64,000 nt of DNA from Synechococcus sp. AG-670-B23 (GTDB lineage Bacteria > Cyanobacteriota > Cyanobacteriia > PCC-6307 > Cyanobiaceae). The stretch lies in contig QCSL01000007.1 in NCBI GenBank assembly GCA_003209165.1, forward strand, positions 1 through 64,000, in the 5' to 3' direction. The notes beneath the pieces were generated by a model. It worked only from the letters and a program-made list of their open reading frames with translations. It made no database searches and had not been told where the DNA came from. How positions within the stretch are numbered: position 1 is the first letter of the stretch; each line of letters begins with the position of its first letter. The translations under genes and the position numbers were made by a program. This document shows, piece by piece, positions 45,501 to 57,821 of the stretch.

Positions 45501-47180
45501 GGCAGCTTCCGGCTGTGGCATAAGGGCGGGACAGCGTTCACCCAGATGCATCTCCAGGCTCATTACCAGCTTTTCCCTTAATGGATCGATCGGAGGGTTG
45601 GTGACCTGGGCGAAGCGCTGCTTGAAATAGTCGTAGAGGAGGTGGGGCTTGTCGGAGAGCACTGCAAGAGGGATGTCATCGCCCATGCAGTAGGTCGGCT
45701 CTTTGCCAAGGGCCGCCATGTCTTCGATGATCAGATCGAAGTCTTCGGCGGTAAAGCCCATCGCGGTTTGCAACCGCAGCAGGTCGAGTTCACCGACCTT
45801 TCGATCTTGGGTCCAGGGCTGGGGTGCTACACCACGACGGTGCTTCTGGAGCCAGTCGGCATAGGGGAAACGACGTGCCGCATCTTCCTTAACCGACCAG
45901 TTGTCGAGCAACTCGCCGCGTTCCAGATCAACAGCCACCATCTGGCCGGGGCCAAGACGCCCCTTCTGAACAATCGTCTTGTCGCTGAGATCCACCACGC
46001 CGGTCTCCGATCCCATGATGACGAAGCCGTCAGCGGTGGTGCACCAACGCGCCGGGCGCAGCCCATTGCGATCGAGCGTGGCACCCACCCGCTTGCCGTC
46101 GGTAAAGACCAACAGCGCCGGGCCATCCCAGGGTTCCTGAATTCCCGCGTTGAATTCGTACATTGCCGTCACATCAGGACGGCTGTCGAGGTCGGGCTGA
46201 TTGCGAAACGCTTCGGGCACCAGCGTGATCAGGCTATCGGTGATCGACCGCCCACTGCGCACCATCAATTCCAAGGTGGCATCCAGATTGGCGGAATCAC
46301 TGAAGGCAGGGTTCACCACTGGAATCAGGTCGTCGGCCGCCTCACCCCAGACGTTCTCGAGGCTGGCTTCAGACGCCTTGGCCCAGTTGAGGTTGCCCAG
46401 CAGGGTGTTGATTTCACCGTTGTGCCCCAGAAGCCGCATCGGCTGCGCCAGTGGCCAGCGCGGCAGGGTGTTAGTGCTGAAGCGACGGTGATAAACCGCA
46501 AAGCTCACCTCAAATCGCGGGTCCTGCAGATCGGCGTAGAACGGTGCAAGCACCTCGGATCGCACCATCCCCTTGTAAACAACCGTCCTGCTGCTCAAGG
46601 AGGCGACATAAACGTCCTGGGCCACCTCAGCACCGAGAGCAGCCCGCACACGTGCACCGATGCGCCGCCGCAACCGCAGCAGCTGCCCTTCAAACGCTGC
46701 GTCATCGACATCGCCATTAAGCACCCATTGCTCAATCGCAGGAGCCGTGGCACGGGCCAAGGGGCCGAGAACCGCAGGTTCGACAGGGACAGTTCGCCAC
46801 CCCAGAGGCTGCATGCCGAGGGCTCTGGCCTCTTCATCACACAGGCCTCGCACTTCAGCACGACGGCTGGCATCCGTCGGCATGAACATCATTCCAAGGC
46901 CCCGTGCTTCAGCCGCCTCGGACCAGACGGCTCTCAGATACGACCAGGGGATCTCACATAACACCCCTGCGCCATCGCCGGAGTCGCCATCTCCCCCGCA
47001 ACCACCACGGTGCTCCATGCAGCCCAGACCACGTAGTGCCTGCTCCAGCACCCAGTGGCTGGCCTGCCCCTGAAGCTGGGCCAGGAAACCAACGCCACAC
47101 GCATCCTTCTCGCCCGCAACAACCTCGGGTGCAGGGCTGTCGCAGTAAGGCCAGACAGCGGAACGAATGGCTTCAGACAT
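42579..47180 (-). CDS. gltB: Glutamate synthase, large / ferredoxin-dependent
   Basis: DACGVGFLAQL Ntn Cys, GGKSNSGEGGEDPARF, CHTNNCPVGVATQ Fe-S region; start set at MSEAIRS. Confidence 0.96.
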   Translation of the reverse strand: MSEAIRSAVWPYCDSPAPEVVAGEKDACGVGFLAQLQGQASHWVLEQALRGLGCMEHRGGCGGDGDSGDGAGVLCEIPWSYLRAVWSEAAEARGLGMMFMPTDASRRAEVRGLCDEEARALGMQPLGWRTVPVEPAVLGPLARATAPAIEQWVLNGDVDDAAFEGQLLRLRRRIGARVRAALGAEVAQDVYVASLSSRTVVYKGMVRSEVLAPFYADLQDPRFEVSFAVYHRRFSTNTLPRWPLAQPMRLLGHNGEINTLLGNLNWAKASEASLENVWGEAADDLIPVVNPAFSDSANLDATLELMVRSGRSITDSLITLVPEAFRNQPDLDSRPDVTAMYEFNAGIQEPWDGPALLVFTDGKRVGATLDRNGLRPARWCTTADGFVIMGSETGVVDLSDKTIVQKGRLGPGQMVAVDLERGELLDNWSVKEDAARRFPYADWLQKHRRGVAPQPWTQDRKVGELDLLRLQTAMGFTAEDFDLIIEDMAALGKEPTYCMGDDIPLAVLSDKPHLLYDYFKQRFAQVTNPPIDPLREKLVMSLEMHLGERCPALMPQPEAASVIHLKTPVLNEAELVAIGHQGLPVKTVSTQVALESCAGDLQQAIAALCSVAEQAVRDGAQVLVLSDRVDGTGAASPLTPTTFAMPALLAVGAVHHHLLRQKLRLQCSLVVDTAQCWSTHHMACLIGYGASAVCPWLTWETTRHWLDHPKTKKRIEQGKLPALDADQAQANVRESLENGLRKILSKIGISLLASYHGAQIFEAIGLGAEVVETAFTGTTSRVAGMTLAELANETLSMHAKAFPELNRSKLEFMGFVQYRSGAEYHRNNPELSKALHKAVAQGPGYDHFSTYKALLENRPVMALRDLLEFKLAPTPVPLDQVESVESISTRFCTGGMSLGALSREAHEVLAVAMNRIGGKSNSGEGGEDPARFQILKDVDGEGRSASFPSIGGLRNGDTACSAIKQVASGRFGVTAEYLRSGKQLEIKVAQGAKPGEGGQLPGPKVDKYIAGLRNSKPGVALISPPPHHDIYSIEDLAQLIHDLHQVHPAAPVSVKLVAEIGIGTIAAGVAKANADVIQISGHDGGTGASPLSSIKHAGSPWELGLTEVHRSLVENGLRDRVLLRADGGMKTGWDVMIAALLGAEEYGFGSIAMIAEGCVMARVCHTNNCPVGVATQKENLRKRFTGIPEHVVNFFLYVAEEVRQLMSLLGVTRLEELIGRTDLIQARSVDLAKTKGVDLSSLLAPISGAEDRSWLRHSDQAHSNGPILEDQLLADAELMAVLENHGSASRRIEIINTDRSVCARLAGEIAQRHGNRGFKGKLDLTFRGAAGQSFGAFLVQGMEVRLEGESNDYVGKGMNSGCITLVPSDGCASPGDQVILGNTCLYGATGGELFANGRAGERFGVRNSGARTVVEGAGDHCCEYMTGGVVVVLGSTGRNVGAGMTGGVAFLLDEEGRVAPRVNPEIVEVCAITTHQQESLLKGLLEQHVAHTGSEKAAALLADWSAAKNRFKVLVPPSERDAMGLADKQAVVA

Positions 47181-47282
47181 AGGAAACTCAACCGGACGAT
47201 CGCATGGGTCTGCAGCTTCGAGCTCTGCAGAAACCATCTCAAGGGACGATCCTAGGCAGGCGCCTCTCCACCAAGGCACTTC

Positions 47283-48968
47283 ATGCTGGCCTATCTCCCT
47301 CTCCCCGCGCCACCGCCTGAGCTTCGCCCAGTGGCAAACCAGAGCGGTGAAGAGGTACTTATCGGTCGAGAGCGCAGCAAAGCGGTTTGGCTCTTGAGGG
47401 GCAGCGACGCAGAACCAGAAGAACTTTGGCTGCCCCTGGAGGTTCTGGAATCTCTACTGGGTTTCAGGCGGGTGTCCCGCCTCGATGGAGAGGCACTGGA
47501 ATGGTTTGGTCGAACAGTCTCCTTGAACACATTGGCGACCAGTTCGCTCGGCGATGAAGTTGGCCTCGAGGTGAGCGACTGGCTTGCCGCAACTGGCGTC
47601 AGCTCCCAAGTGACGGGAAACACCTTGGAGCTTCGGCTGCCCCCTCCAACGGTGAACAACATGCGCCGCGGCAAGGGCTCAACAGCTGATCGTTTGGTGC
47701 TGGACCTGAACGGACCCGCTCTGGTTCAGCGGTTGAACGGCGACCTCTTGCTGGAGCTCAAGGTGTCACGGACCCAGCAGCGTCAACTCAAGGCATGGGG
47801 ACTCGCTCCACAGCAGCATTGCGATGGCGGCCTTGTGCTGCAGGGACAAGCCACAAAGCTGCGGAGCTTGAGCCTGGCGTCCCCCTGGCGGGTGGTGCTG
47901 GATGGCTTGCAGGGTAGAGGCCGCCTCCCTGCACAGAGCGCACGTCTGCCCCTCAGCCATCCAGCTTTGGCCGAATGGCTGAGAAGGGGCTTTGTCTTGG
48001 AGCAACGCACTATCAAGGTGGGGGTAAAACCCATTCAGGTGTTTCGTGCCGGCGGCGACCTGAGCCGCCTCGGCATCACCCTTCAGCCCCTGGTCAAACC
48101 CGAGCAGCAACAGGGCCTGCGTTTTCTGCCTCAGCTCTCAAAATCCACAGGGGCGCTGGTCGCCGTGAATGGAGGCTTTTTCAACCGAATCAACCAACTT
48201 CCCCTGGGGGCCCTGCGGCATCAAGGGGTCTGGCTGTCCGGTCCGATCTTGAACCGCGGCGTGATCGCTTGGGGGAGCTCAGGAGATCTGCAGTTCGGCC
48301 GGCTGCGGCTGAACCAGACCTTGCAGGTAAACAACGGTCGCCGTTGGAGCCTCATGACACTCAACAGCGGCTACGTCCAGAAGGGTCTGAGCCTCTACAC
48401 ACCTGCCTGGGGTCCCCGCTATAGGGCCCTGAGCGGCCAAGAGGAAGCTTTGTTGATTCGCGGCGGCCGCGTCGAGACAACGTTCGACCAGCCCAGCCTT
48501 CAACGTGGCATCGCCATCCCCAAAGACGCTGCATTGGTGGTCGCCCGCGGGCGCTCGCCCCTGCCCGCTCAGCCTGGTGATCAGATCCGGGTGAGATCAA
48601 GATCTAGCTCCCCCCTTGCCCAACATCCCAATGTTCTGGGCGGCGGTCCGCTGCTGATGCAGAGCGGCCGAGTAGTGCTGAATGGACGTCAGGAAGGGTT
48701 TAGTCCAGCCTTCATGAGCTTGGCGGCACCACGAACAGTGGTGGCTCAGGGGCCCAGCGGCCAATGGCTGATGACCTTGCGTGGTGTCTCTGGCAGTGAT
48801 CCCACCCTTGTGGAGACTGCCCTGGCCGCCCAGCAACTGGGACTGCGCGATGCCTTGAACATGGATGGCGGCAGTTCGACCACCCTTGTGGTCGGAGGAC
48901 AAACCGTGATGAACGGCCGAAGCAGCACCCCGAGAGTCCACAACGGCCTTGGACTCACCCCCCTCTGA
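47283..48968 (+). CDS. Phosphodiester glycosidase (NAGPA domain) family protein
   Basis: AVNGGFFN, LNMDGGSSTTLVVGG, GRSSTPRVHNGLGL. Confidence 0.88.
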   Translation: MLAYLPLPAPPPELRPVANQSGEEVLIGRERSKAVWLLRGSDAEPEELWLPLEVLESLLGFRRVSRLDGEALEWFGRTVSLNTLATSSLGDEVGLEVSDWLAATGVSSQVTGNTLELRLPPPTVNNMRRGKGSTADRLVLDLNGPALVQRLNGDLLLELKVSRTQQRQLKAWGLAPQQHCDGGLVLQGQATKLRSLSLASPWRVVLDGLQGRGRLPAQSARLPLSHPALAEWLRRGFVLEQRTIKVGVKPIQVFRAGGDLSRLGITLQPLVKPEQQQGLRFLPQLSKSTGALVAVNGGFFNRINQLPLGALRHQGVWLSGPILNRGVIAWGSSGDLQFGRLRLNQTLQVNNGRRWSLMTLNSGYVQKGLSLYTPAWGPRYRALSGQEEALLIRGGRVETTFDQPSLQRGIAIPKDAALVVARGRSPLPAQPGDQIRVRSRSSSPLAQHPNVLGGGPLLMQSGRVVLNGRQEGFSPAFMSLAAPRTVVAQGPSGQWLMTLRGVSGSDPTLVETALAAQQLGLRDALNMDGGSSTTLVVGGQTVMNGRSSTPRVHNGLGLTPL

Positions 48969-49001
48969 GACCTGCAACAGTGGGGGCCCGAGAAACTGAG
49001 C

Positions 49002-49328
49002 ATGGCTGCCAATCTGCGGTTGACCGCTGCCGCTGCTGCAGAGCTAGGGCGACAGGCGGCCGTTGCTGGCACTCCGGGGCAGATGCATCTCGATCTCACT
49101 CCCGGGGAGTGTGCGCAACATGTGTTGCGCATCCGGGCCGGACATTTGGCCGGTGTGGCCATAGCAAGGGCCGATGGCGTGACCCTGCACGCCCCCGCAA
49201 ATCAGCTCAAATTACTTGAAGGCCTATGCCTGGACTACCGCGGCGACCTGAGTGGGGGCGGATTTCTGATCCGAACCGGCGATGGTGTTGAACCCTGTGC
49301 CTGCGGCAGTGCCTTCAGCCGCATCTAA
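49002..49328 (+). CDS. IscA/HesB-like iron-sulfur accessory protein
   Basis: 108 aa; RLTAAAAAEL N-terminus and C-terminal CACGSAF (CxCG). Confidence 0.8.
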   Translation: MAANLRLTAAAAAELGRQAAVAGTPGQMHLDLTPGECAQHVLRIRAGHLAGVAIARADGVTLHAPANQLKLLEGLCLDYRGDLSGGGFLIRTGDGVEPCACGSAFSRI

Positions 49329-49400
49329 GGCGGGACCGTCAACCGGTATCGTGGTCGATTGTCGAATCAGGTCGGGAGTCCGACCGCTCACCGACCGTCG

Positions 49401-49775
49401 ATGCCAACCATCCAACAGCTGATCCGCACTGAGCGCTCACGCCTCAAGGCCAAGACCAAGTCCCCGGCCCTGAAGTCGTGCCCTGAGCGTCGCGGTGTTT
49501 GCACCCGCGTTTACACCTCAACGCCCAAAAAGCCCAATTCGGCGCTGCGCAAGGTGGCTCGTGTGCGCCTGACGTCTGGCTTTGAAGTCACGGCTTACAT
49601 CGGCGGTGTCGGTCACAACCTGCAGGAGCACTCGGTGGTGTTGATCCGCGGTGGTCGTGTCAAAGACCTCCCGGGCGTCCGTTACCACATCATTCGCGGA
49701 ACCCTGGACACAGCTGGCGTGAAAGACCGGCGTCAATCACGCTCCAAGTATGGCGCCAAGGCTCCGAAGGAGTGA
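49401..49775 (+). CDS. rpsL: 30S ribosomal protein S12
   Basis: [12 protein letters not shown]...[24 protein letters not shown]. Confidence 0.99.
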   Translation: MPTIQQLIRTERSRLKAKTKSPALKSCPERRGVCTRVYTSTPKKPNSALRKVARVRLTSGFEVTAYIGGVGHNLQEHSVVLIRGGRVKDLPGVRYHIIRGTLDTAGVKDRRQSRSKYGAKAPKE

Positions 49776-49816
49776 TCACCGGTTTCTTCCCCATCCTCAT
49801 AACGTTCTGATCCCTA

Positions 49817-50287
49817 ATGTCACGCCGCAACGCCGCTGAGAAGCGCCCGATTCTTCCCGACCCGCAGTTCAACAGCCGCCTCGCCACGATGATGGTTGTG
49901 CGCTTGATGCAGCACGGCAAGAAGTCGACAGCGCAGCGGATCCTGTCCGACGCGTTCGGCCTGATCAACGAGCGCACCGGTGGAGATCCGCTCGAACTGT
50001 TTGAGACTGCCGTTAAGAACGCCACTCCCTTAGTGGAAGTGCGCGCTCGCCGAGTCGGTGGTGCCACTTATCAGGTGCCAATGGAAGTGCGCCAGGAGCG
50101 CGGCACCGCCATGGCGCTTCGCTGGCTGGTGAGCTTCTCCCGCGCCCGCAATGGCCGCAGCATGGCCCAGAAGCTGGCTGGCGAACTGATGGATGCTGCC
50201 AACGAAGCTGGCAGCGCAGTTCGCAAGCGGGAAGAGACCCACAAGATGGCTGAAGCCAACAAAGCATTCGCGCATTACCGCTACTGA
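49817..50287 (+). CDS. rpsG: 30S ribosomal protein S7
   Basis: [22 protein letters not shown]...[15 protein letters not shown]. Confidence 0.99.
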   Translation: MSRRNAAEKRPILPDPQFNSRLATMMVVRLMQHGKKSTAQRILSDAFGLINERTGGDPLELFETAVKNATPLVEVRARRVGGATYQVPMEVRQERGTAMALRWLVSFSRARNGRSMAQKLAGELMDAANEAGSAVRKREETHKMAEANKAFAHYRY

Positions 50288-50376
50288 GCCTCGCGGGCCA
50301 GCCATCAACACAGATGTTCATGGCCGGCCTGTAGAGTCTCTCCGCCTTTTCACGCCCCACCCCCGGAGAATTTCCT

Positions 50377-52452
<2,076 letters not shown>

Positions 52453-52495
52453 TCTCTAAACTCCTCCAAATTCAACCCTCGATTCTTTAACACTC

Positions 52496-53695
52496 ATGGC
52501 ACGCGAGAAGTTCGAAAGGAACAAGCCCCACGTCAACATCGGCACCATCGGCCACGTTGACCACGGCAAAACCACCCTTACCGCTGCGATCACCAACGTG
52601 CTCGCCAAGAAAGGGCAGGCTGAAGTTCAGAACTACGCCGACATCGACGGAGCTCCTGAAGAGCGTGAGCGCGGCATCACCATCAACACAGCTCACGTTG
52701 AGTACGAGACGGAGACCCGTCACTATGCCCACGTGGACTGCCCTGGCCACGCGGACTATGTGAAGAACATGATCACCGGTGCCGCTCAGATGGACGGCGC
52801 CATCCTTGTGTGTGCCGCCACCGACGGCCCGATGGCCCAGACCAAGGAGCACATCCTGCTGGCCAAGCAGGTGGGCGTTCCCGCTCTGGTGGTTGCACTC
52901 AACAAATGCGACATGGTCGATGACGAAGAGATCATCGAACTGGTGGAAATGGAGATCCGTGAACTGCTCTCCAGCTATGACTTCCCCGGCGACGACATCC
53001 CCGTGGTTCAGGTCTCCGGCCTCAAGGCGATCGAAGGTGAAGCTGAGTGGGAAGCCAAGATCGAAGAACTGATGGCGGCTGTTGACACTTCCATCCCCGA
53101 GCCTGAGCGAGAAGTGGACAAGCCCTTCCTGATGGCTGTGGAAGACGTCTTCTCCATTACCGGTCGCGGCACCGTGGCCACCGGCCGTATCGAGCGCGGC
53201 ATCGTCAAGGTCGGCGAAGAGATCGAAATCGTCGGCATCAAAGACACCCGCAAGACCACTGTCACCGGTGTGGAAATGTTCCGCAAGCTGCTCGATGAGG
53301 GCATGGCTGGCGACAACGTTGGTCTGCTGCTGCGTGGCATCCAGAAGGAAGATATCGAGCGCGGCATGGTGCTCGTGAAGCCAGGTTCCATCACCCCTCA
53401 CACCAAGTTCGAGGGTCAGGTATACGTGCTCAAGAAGGAAGAGGGCGGCCGCCACACTCCCTTCTTCGCTGGCTACCGCCCGCAATTCTACATCCGTACA
53501 ACGGACGTGACCGGCCAAATCACCGCCTTCACCGCGGAAGACGGTTCCAACGTGGAAATGGTGATGCCTGGTGACAACATCCAGATGACCGGTGAGTTGA
53601 TCTGCCCCGTCGCCATCGAGCAAGGCATGCGCTTTGCTATCCGCGAAGGCGGCCGCACCATCGGTGCTGGCGTGGTCTCCAAGATCATCGAGTGA
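52496..53695 (+). CDS. tuf: Elongation factor Tu
   Basis: [44 protein letters not shown]. Confidence 0.99.
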   Translation: MAREKFERNKPHVNIGTIGHVDHGKTTLTAAITNVLAKKGQAEVQNYADIDGAPEERERGITINTAHVEYETETRHYAHVDCPGHADYVKNMITGAAQMDGAILVCAATDGPMAQTKEHILLAKQVGVPALVVALNKCDMVDDEEIIELVEMEIRELLSSYDFPGDDIPVVQVSGLKAIEGEAEWEAKIEELMAAVDTSIPEPEREVDKPFLMAVEDVFSITGRGTVATGRIERGIVKVGEEIEIVGIKDTRKTTVTGVEMFRKLLDEGMAGDNVGLLLRGIQKEDIERGMVLVKPGSITPHTKFEGQVYVLKKEEGGRHTPFFAGYRPQFYIRTTDVTGQITAFTAEDGSNVEMVMPGDNIQMTGELICPVAIEQGMRFAIREGGRTIGAGVVSKIIE

Positions 53696-53817
53696 TCAGC
53701 GCAAACTGAACCCCACGGCTGGAGATGCAGGGGCCAATCCCCTCCATCTCCTACATTTCTCAGAACCTCGACAACTGAAATCCTGCTTCGACCTCGAAGC
53801 TTTTTCGCCTCCTTCCT

Positions 53818-54138
53818 ATGTCCACTGCCATCGCTCAGCAGAAGATCCGCATCCGCCTGAAGGCGTTTGACCGCCGCATGCTGGATCTCTCTTGCGAGAA
53901 AATCATTGAAACGGCCGATAACACCGCCGCAACAGCGATCGGTCCGATCCCCCTGCCCACGAAACGCAAGATCTACTGCGTTCTGCGCTCTCCCCACGTG
54001 GACAAGGACTCCCGCGAGCACTTCGAGACACGAACCCACCGTCGCATCATCGACATCTACAGCCCTTCTGCCAAAACCATCGACGCGCTGATGAAGCTTG
54101 ATCTCCCCAGTGGTGTGGACATCGAAGTGAAGCTTTGA
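53818..54138 (+). CDS. rpsJ: 30S ribosomal protein S10
   Basis: [16 protein letters not shown]...[12 protein letters not shown]. Confidence 0.99.
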   Translation: MSTAIAQQKIRIRLKAFDRRMLDLSCEKIIETADNTAATAIGPIPLPTKRKIYCVLRSPHVDKDSREHFETRTHRRIIDIYSPSAKTIDALMKLDLPSGVDIEVKL

Positions 54139-54194
54139 TCCGTCCATCAGAACTTAATTTTTCCTAGGATTCAGGTGCCTACAACACGGCGTTC

Positions 54195-54830
54195 GTGTCC
54201 GATTTTTCTGTGAGGGAGCTTCCCCTGTTCCCCCTGCCGGACGTCGTGTTGTTCCCGCAGCAGCTCCTGCCGCTTCACATTTTTGAATCGCGTTATCGGA
54301 TACTTCTCCAGACGGTTCTGGAGACCGACAAGCGATTCGGCATTGTTCGTATCAACCCCGAGAACGGCGAAATGGCCGAAATCGGTTGCTGTGCTGAGGT
54401 GCTTCAGCATCAAACAACGGAAGACGGTCGCAGCTACATCGTTTCGTTGGGCCAACAACGATTCCGCCTGCTGAACATCACGCGGGAAACGCCCTACCGA
54501 ACAGCGATGGTGAGCTGGCTGGAAGATGAGCCCGTGGCGGACAGCGACCAGCTCAACAGCCTGCTGGACAAGGTCAGCGAAGCCTTGGGCGACGTCGTTC
54601 AGCTGACCAGCAAACTGCAGAACCGTGAGGTGGAACTCCCTGACGATCTGCCTGATCTACCGCGGGAGCTCTCCTTCTGGATCAGCGCCCATCTGGATCA
54701 GGCCGCCTCGGAGCAACAGAGTCTTCTGGAACTGACCGACACCCACGAACGGTTGAGTCAGCAGTTTGAAATGTTGGATCACACCCGACGCCAATTGGCG
54801 GCCCGCACTGTGTTGATGGATTTGAAGTGA
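54195..54830 (+). CDS. LON peptidase substrate-binding domain protein
   Basis: ELPLFPLPDVVLFPQQLLPLHIFESRYR. Confidence 0.92.
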   Translation: MSDFSVRELPLFPLPDVVLFPQQLLPLHIFESRYRILLQTVLETDKRFGIVRINPENGEMAEIGCCAEVLQHQTTEDGRSYIVSLGQQRFRLLNITRETPYRTAMVSWLEDEPVADSDQLNSLLDKVSEALGDVVQLTSKLQNREVELPDDLPDLPRELSFWISAHLDQAASEQQSLLELTDTHERLSQQFEMLDHTRRQLAARTVLMDLK

Positions 54831-55762
54831 TGTTGGGATCTCTGCTGGTGGTGGCCGGCGCCGTTGGAGCCTCCGGAGTTGCGCTGTGGCTTCGCCGCGA
54901 CCGGCGCTACGAATCTTCGGAGAGTGTCGCCTCCGCCTACGACGCCTGGACGGAAGACCGTTTGTTGGAGCAGCTCTGGGGAGAGCATGTCCATCTAGGC
55001 CATTACGGGACCCCGCCGGTCTCCTGTGACTTCCGCGAAGCCAAGGAAGCCTTCGTTCACGAGCTGGTGCGATGGAGCGGTCTGGACCAACTCCCCCCCG
55101 GCAGCCGGGTGCTGGATGTGGGGTGCGGCATCGGTGGCAGTGCCCGAATCCTGGCGCGGGATTACGGGTTGAAAGTTCTCGGCATCAGCATCAGCCCAGC
55201 CCAGGTAAAACGAGCAACACAACTCACCCCATCAGGCCTGAGCTGCCGCTTCCAGGTGATGGACGCCTTGGATCTTCAACTGCCCGATCAGGGCTTTGAT
55301 GCGGTCTGGAGTGTGGAGGCCGGCCCGCACATGCCGGACAAACAACGTTACGCCGATGAACTGCTGCGGGTGATGCGCCCGGGTGGTCTGCTTGCTGTGG
55401 CCGACTGGAACCGCCGAGACGCGTCCGACGGCGGCATGACGCGAACCGAGCGCTGGGTGATGCGTCAACTGCTCAACCAGTGGGCCCACCCTGAATTCGC
55501 CAGCATCAAGGGATTCCGCCAGAACCTCGACAACAGCGTCCACCAGCGTTGCGCGATCGTCACCGATGACTGGACCCAGGCCACGCTTCCCTCTTGGATT
55601 GACTCCATCATCGAGGGCATCCGACGTCCCTGGGCTGTGCTCAACCTGGGACCGAAAGCGGTCGTTCAAGGCCTGAGAGAAACACCAACGTTGTTGCTGA
55701 TGCACTGGGCCTTCGCCACCGGTCTGATGCAGTTCGGCGTCTTCCGGATCAGAAAAGACTGA
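54830..55762 (+). CDS. SAM-dependent methyltransferase, 2-methyl-6-phytylbenzoquinone methyltransferase type
   Basis: VLDVGCGIGGSARILARDYG; N-terminal TM anchor; cyanobacterial tocopherol/plastoquinone methyltransferase-like. Confidence 0.8.
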   Translation: MLGSLLVVAGAVGASGVALWLRRDRRYESSESVASAYDAWTEDRLLEQLWGEHVHLGHYGTPPVSCDFREAKEAFVHELVRWSGLDQLPPGSRVLDVGCGIGGSARILARDYGLKVLGISISPAQVKRATQLTPSGLSCRFQVMDALDLQLPDQGFDAVWSVEAGPHMPDKQRYADELLRVMRPGGLLAVADWNRRDASDGGMTRTERWVMRQLLNQWAHPEFASIKGFRQNLDNSVHQRCAIVTDDWTQATLPSWIDSIIEGIRRPWAVLNLGPKAVVQGLRETPTLLLMHWAFATGLMQFGVFRIRKD

Positions 55763-55798
55763 TCCTCAACAGCTCTTGATTGTCAACATCGAGGATCG

Positions 55799-56642
55799 TC
55801 AATGACCACTGAGATCGCTGCTGGGGTAGGCACCGAAATGGGCGAGATGCTCGCAAAGAGGCTGCAACTGGGCGATCAGGTCCGCAAGAGCCGTTGACGA
55901 ATCCGGAGGTAGATCGACATCCACGAAAAAGACGTATTCCCCCAGCTCCCGTTTGGACGGTCGCGATTCAATCCGACTCATGTTCAGGCCCCGCTCAGCC
56001 AAACAGGCGAGAGCCTCCAGCAAGGCCCCCGGCGAATTGCGATGCAGTGAGAACGCCAGGCTGGCTACATCGCCATGCTCACTGCGCTCCCCACGACGCA
56101 AGAGGAGAAAACGAGTCCGATTTCCCGCAACATCGTTCACAGGGAACACCAACTCGTCCAACCCGTGTTCCCGGGCAGCGGTCTGGGAGGCAATCGCAGC
56201 ACGGAAGGGACTGCCCGCCACCATTCGAGCTGCTTCAGCTGTGGATGATGTGGGCAGTTGCAATGCATCAGGGAGATGCTCGGCCAACCAGCCACTGCAC
56301 TGAGCCAGGGCCTGCGGGTGGGAGAGCACTTCCGTGACTCTGCTAAGCGGCCCATTCCCCAGCAGAGCATGCTGAATAGGAAGCACCAAAGCCCGGCGAA
56401 TACAAAGCTCGGGATGGGACCACAGCGCATCTAGGGTCGCCGTCACCCCCCCCCTCAACCGAATTCTCTATCGGGACAACGGCTGCATCACACTGCCACC
56501 CAGCCAGCTGTTCCACAACCGATCGAAGACCGACGCAGGGAACCAGCTGCACATCGTCAAGTGCGTCCTGTTCGATCAACACCCGGGCGGCCTGCTCGCC
56601 ATAGGTCCCGGCTGGGCCAAGGAATGCGAGACGTGTAGGCAT
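55799..56642 (-). pseudogene. pheA: Prephenate dehydratase, frameshifted at a G9 tract
   Basis: Two ORFs: 56343-56675 (MPTRLAFLGPAGTYGEQAARVL...PIENSVEGGGDGD) and 55799-56458 (GGVTATLDALWSHPE...ESRPSKRELGEYVFFVDVD ACT domain); removing one G from 56446-56454 restores PIENSVEGGVTATLDALW. Confidence 0.88.
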
Positions 56643-56673
56643 CGAAGCCGCACTGCATGGACTCGATAAGATC

Positions 56674-57270
56674 ATGCCTCCTCAGGTGAAGACCATGCCC
56701 CTGGCCTTCGAAGCCAGTCAAAAGCTTGATCTGCCTGTGAAAACGGGAGCAGAGCGGCTGCCCAGTTACCTGCTGGAGGAGGAGCGCGTCCTGGGGGCCT
56801 TGCTGGACGCCAAACAGCTCACCCGCTTGCAGTCAGGGCGTTACCGATATGTTGTGACCAGCCTGAAGGTCTTTCAGCTCCACGTGAAACCCGTGGTGTC
56901 CCTCCAGATCCAGTTGGAAGGCGACACACTGGTGATGCAGGCCCTGGACTGCGAACTGGAGGGCCTAGGAATCGTTGACGACTTCGCCCTGAATCTGGAA
57001 GCACGGCTGACCTCTACACCAGGGGGGCTGCAGGGACATGCCCATCTATCAGTGAGCGTGAGCCAGCCATCGCTTCTCAAACTGATACCCAAACGGGTGT
57101 TGGAGGCAACGGGGGAGTCGGTACTGAGTGGCATTCTCATTGGCATCAAAACCCGGGTTGGCCAGCAGCTGATCGACGACTTCCGAAGCTGGTGCCGGGA
57201 GACAGAAGCGCCACGCTCAATCGAGCAAACGCTTCAAGAACGTGTGCCGATGCAGGGGCGTGGGGCCTGA
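56674..57270 (+). CDS. DUF1997-like conserved protein
   Basis: 198 aa cyanobacterial/plant-type conserved protein; convergent with rnhB. Confidence 0.75.
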   Translation: MPPQVKTMPLAFEASQKLDLPVKTGAERLPSYLLEEERVLGALLDAKQLTRLQSGRYRYVVTSLKVFQLHVKPVVSLQIQLEGDTLVMQALDCELEGLGIVDDFALNLEARLTSTPGGLQGHAHLSVSVSQPSLLKLIPKRVLEATGESVLSGILIGIKTRVGQQLIDDFRSWCRETEAPRSIEQTLQERVPMQGRGA

Positions 57271-57816
57271 GACCATCAGGCTTTGGCAATGCTGTGCCGT
57301 ACCGTAGCCCGCATGGCGCTCGAATCCATAACCAGGAAAGCGATCAGCCAATCGGCGGATGAGTGCATCCCTGGCTTCCTTGGCCAGAACACTAGCCGCA
57401 GCAATAGCGGCTGATCGGCTGTCCCCTGCGATCACACTGCGCTGCGGGCCCAACCACAGCCGAAGGGGAAGATTCCCATCCACAAGCACAAGCCCAGGCG
57501 TCTGGGGCAGTCGCTGCAGGGCCCGCAGCATGGCGCGTTCAGTGGCGCCGCGGATGCCGCAGTCGTCAATTTCCCGCGCTGACGCCTGGCCCAAACCGGA
57601 CGCCACACACAGCGACTGAATTAAGGGAACCAAAGCAGCTCGACGCTTAGCCGACAGTTTCTTGCTGTCGGTCAATCCTGCCTTCAAAAGGCGGTCGGCC
57701 GCTGAACTATCAAGCACCACAGCGGCCGCAAAAACAGGACCAAACAAAGAACCGCGACCGACTTCATCCACACCAGCCACGTCGCTCCCGAGGGGGAGAG
57801 ACTCCTGAGCGGTCAT
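57217..57816 (-). CDS. rnhB: Ribonuclease HII
   Basis: [35 protein letters not shown]. Confidence 0.97.
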   Translation of the reverse strand: MTAQESLPLGSDVAGVDEVGRGSLFGPVFAAAVVLDSSAADRLLKAGLTDSKKLSAKRRAALVPLIQSLCVASGLGQASAREIDDCGIRGATERAMLRALQRLPQTPGLVLVDGNLPLRLWLGPQRSVIAGDSRSAAIAAASVLAKEARDALIRRLADRFPGYGFERHAGYGTAQHCQSLMVSGPTPLHRHTFLKRLLD

Positions 57817-57821
57817 CCGGC

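Noticed and set aside
45642-46961. 439 aa + strand ORF opposite the glutamate synthase gene
   Set aside because: Shadow of a long conserved enzyme gene
49002-49328. IscA/HesB-like protein suspected to lack the first conserved Cys
   Set aside because: A Cys is present in PGECAQHVL at about the right place together with CACG, so all three ligands are plausible
52487-53623. 378 aa minus-strand ORF opposite tuf
   Set aside because: Antisense to EF-Tu; a known type of spurious ORF
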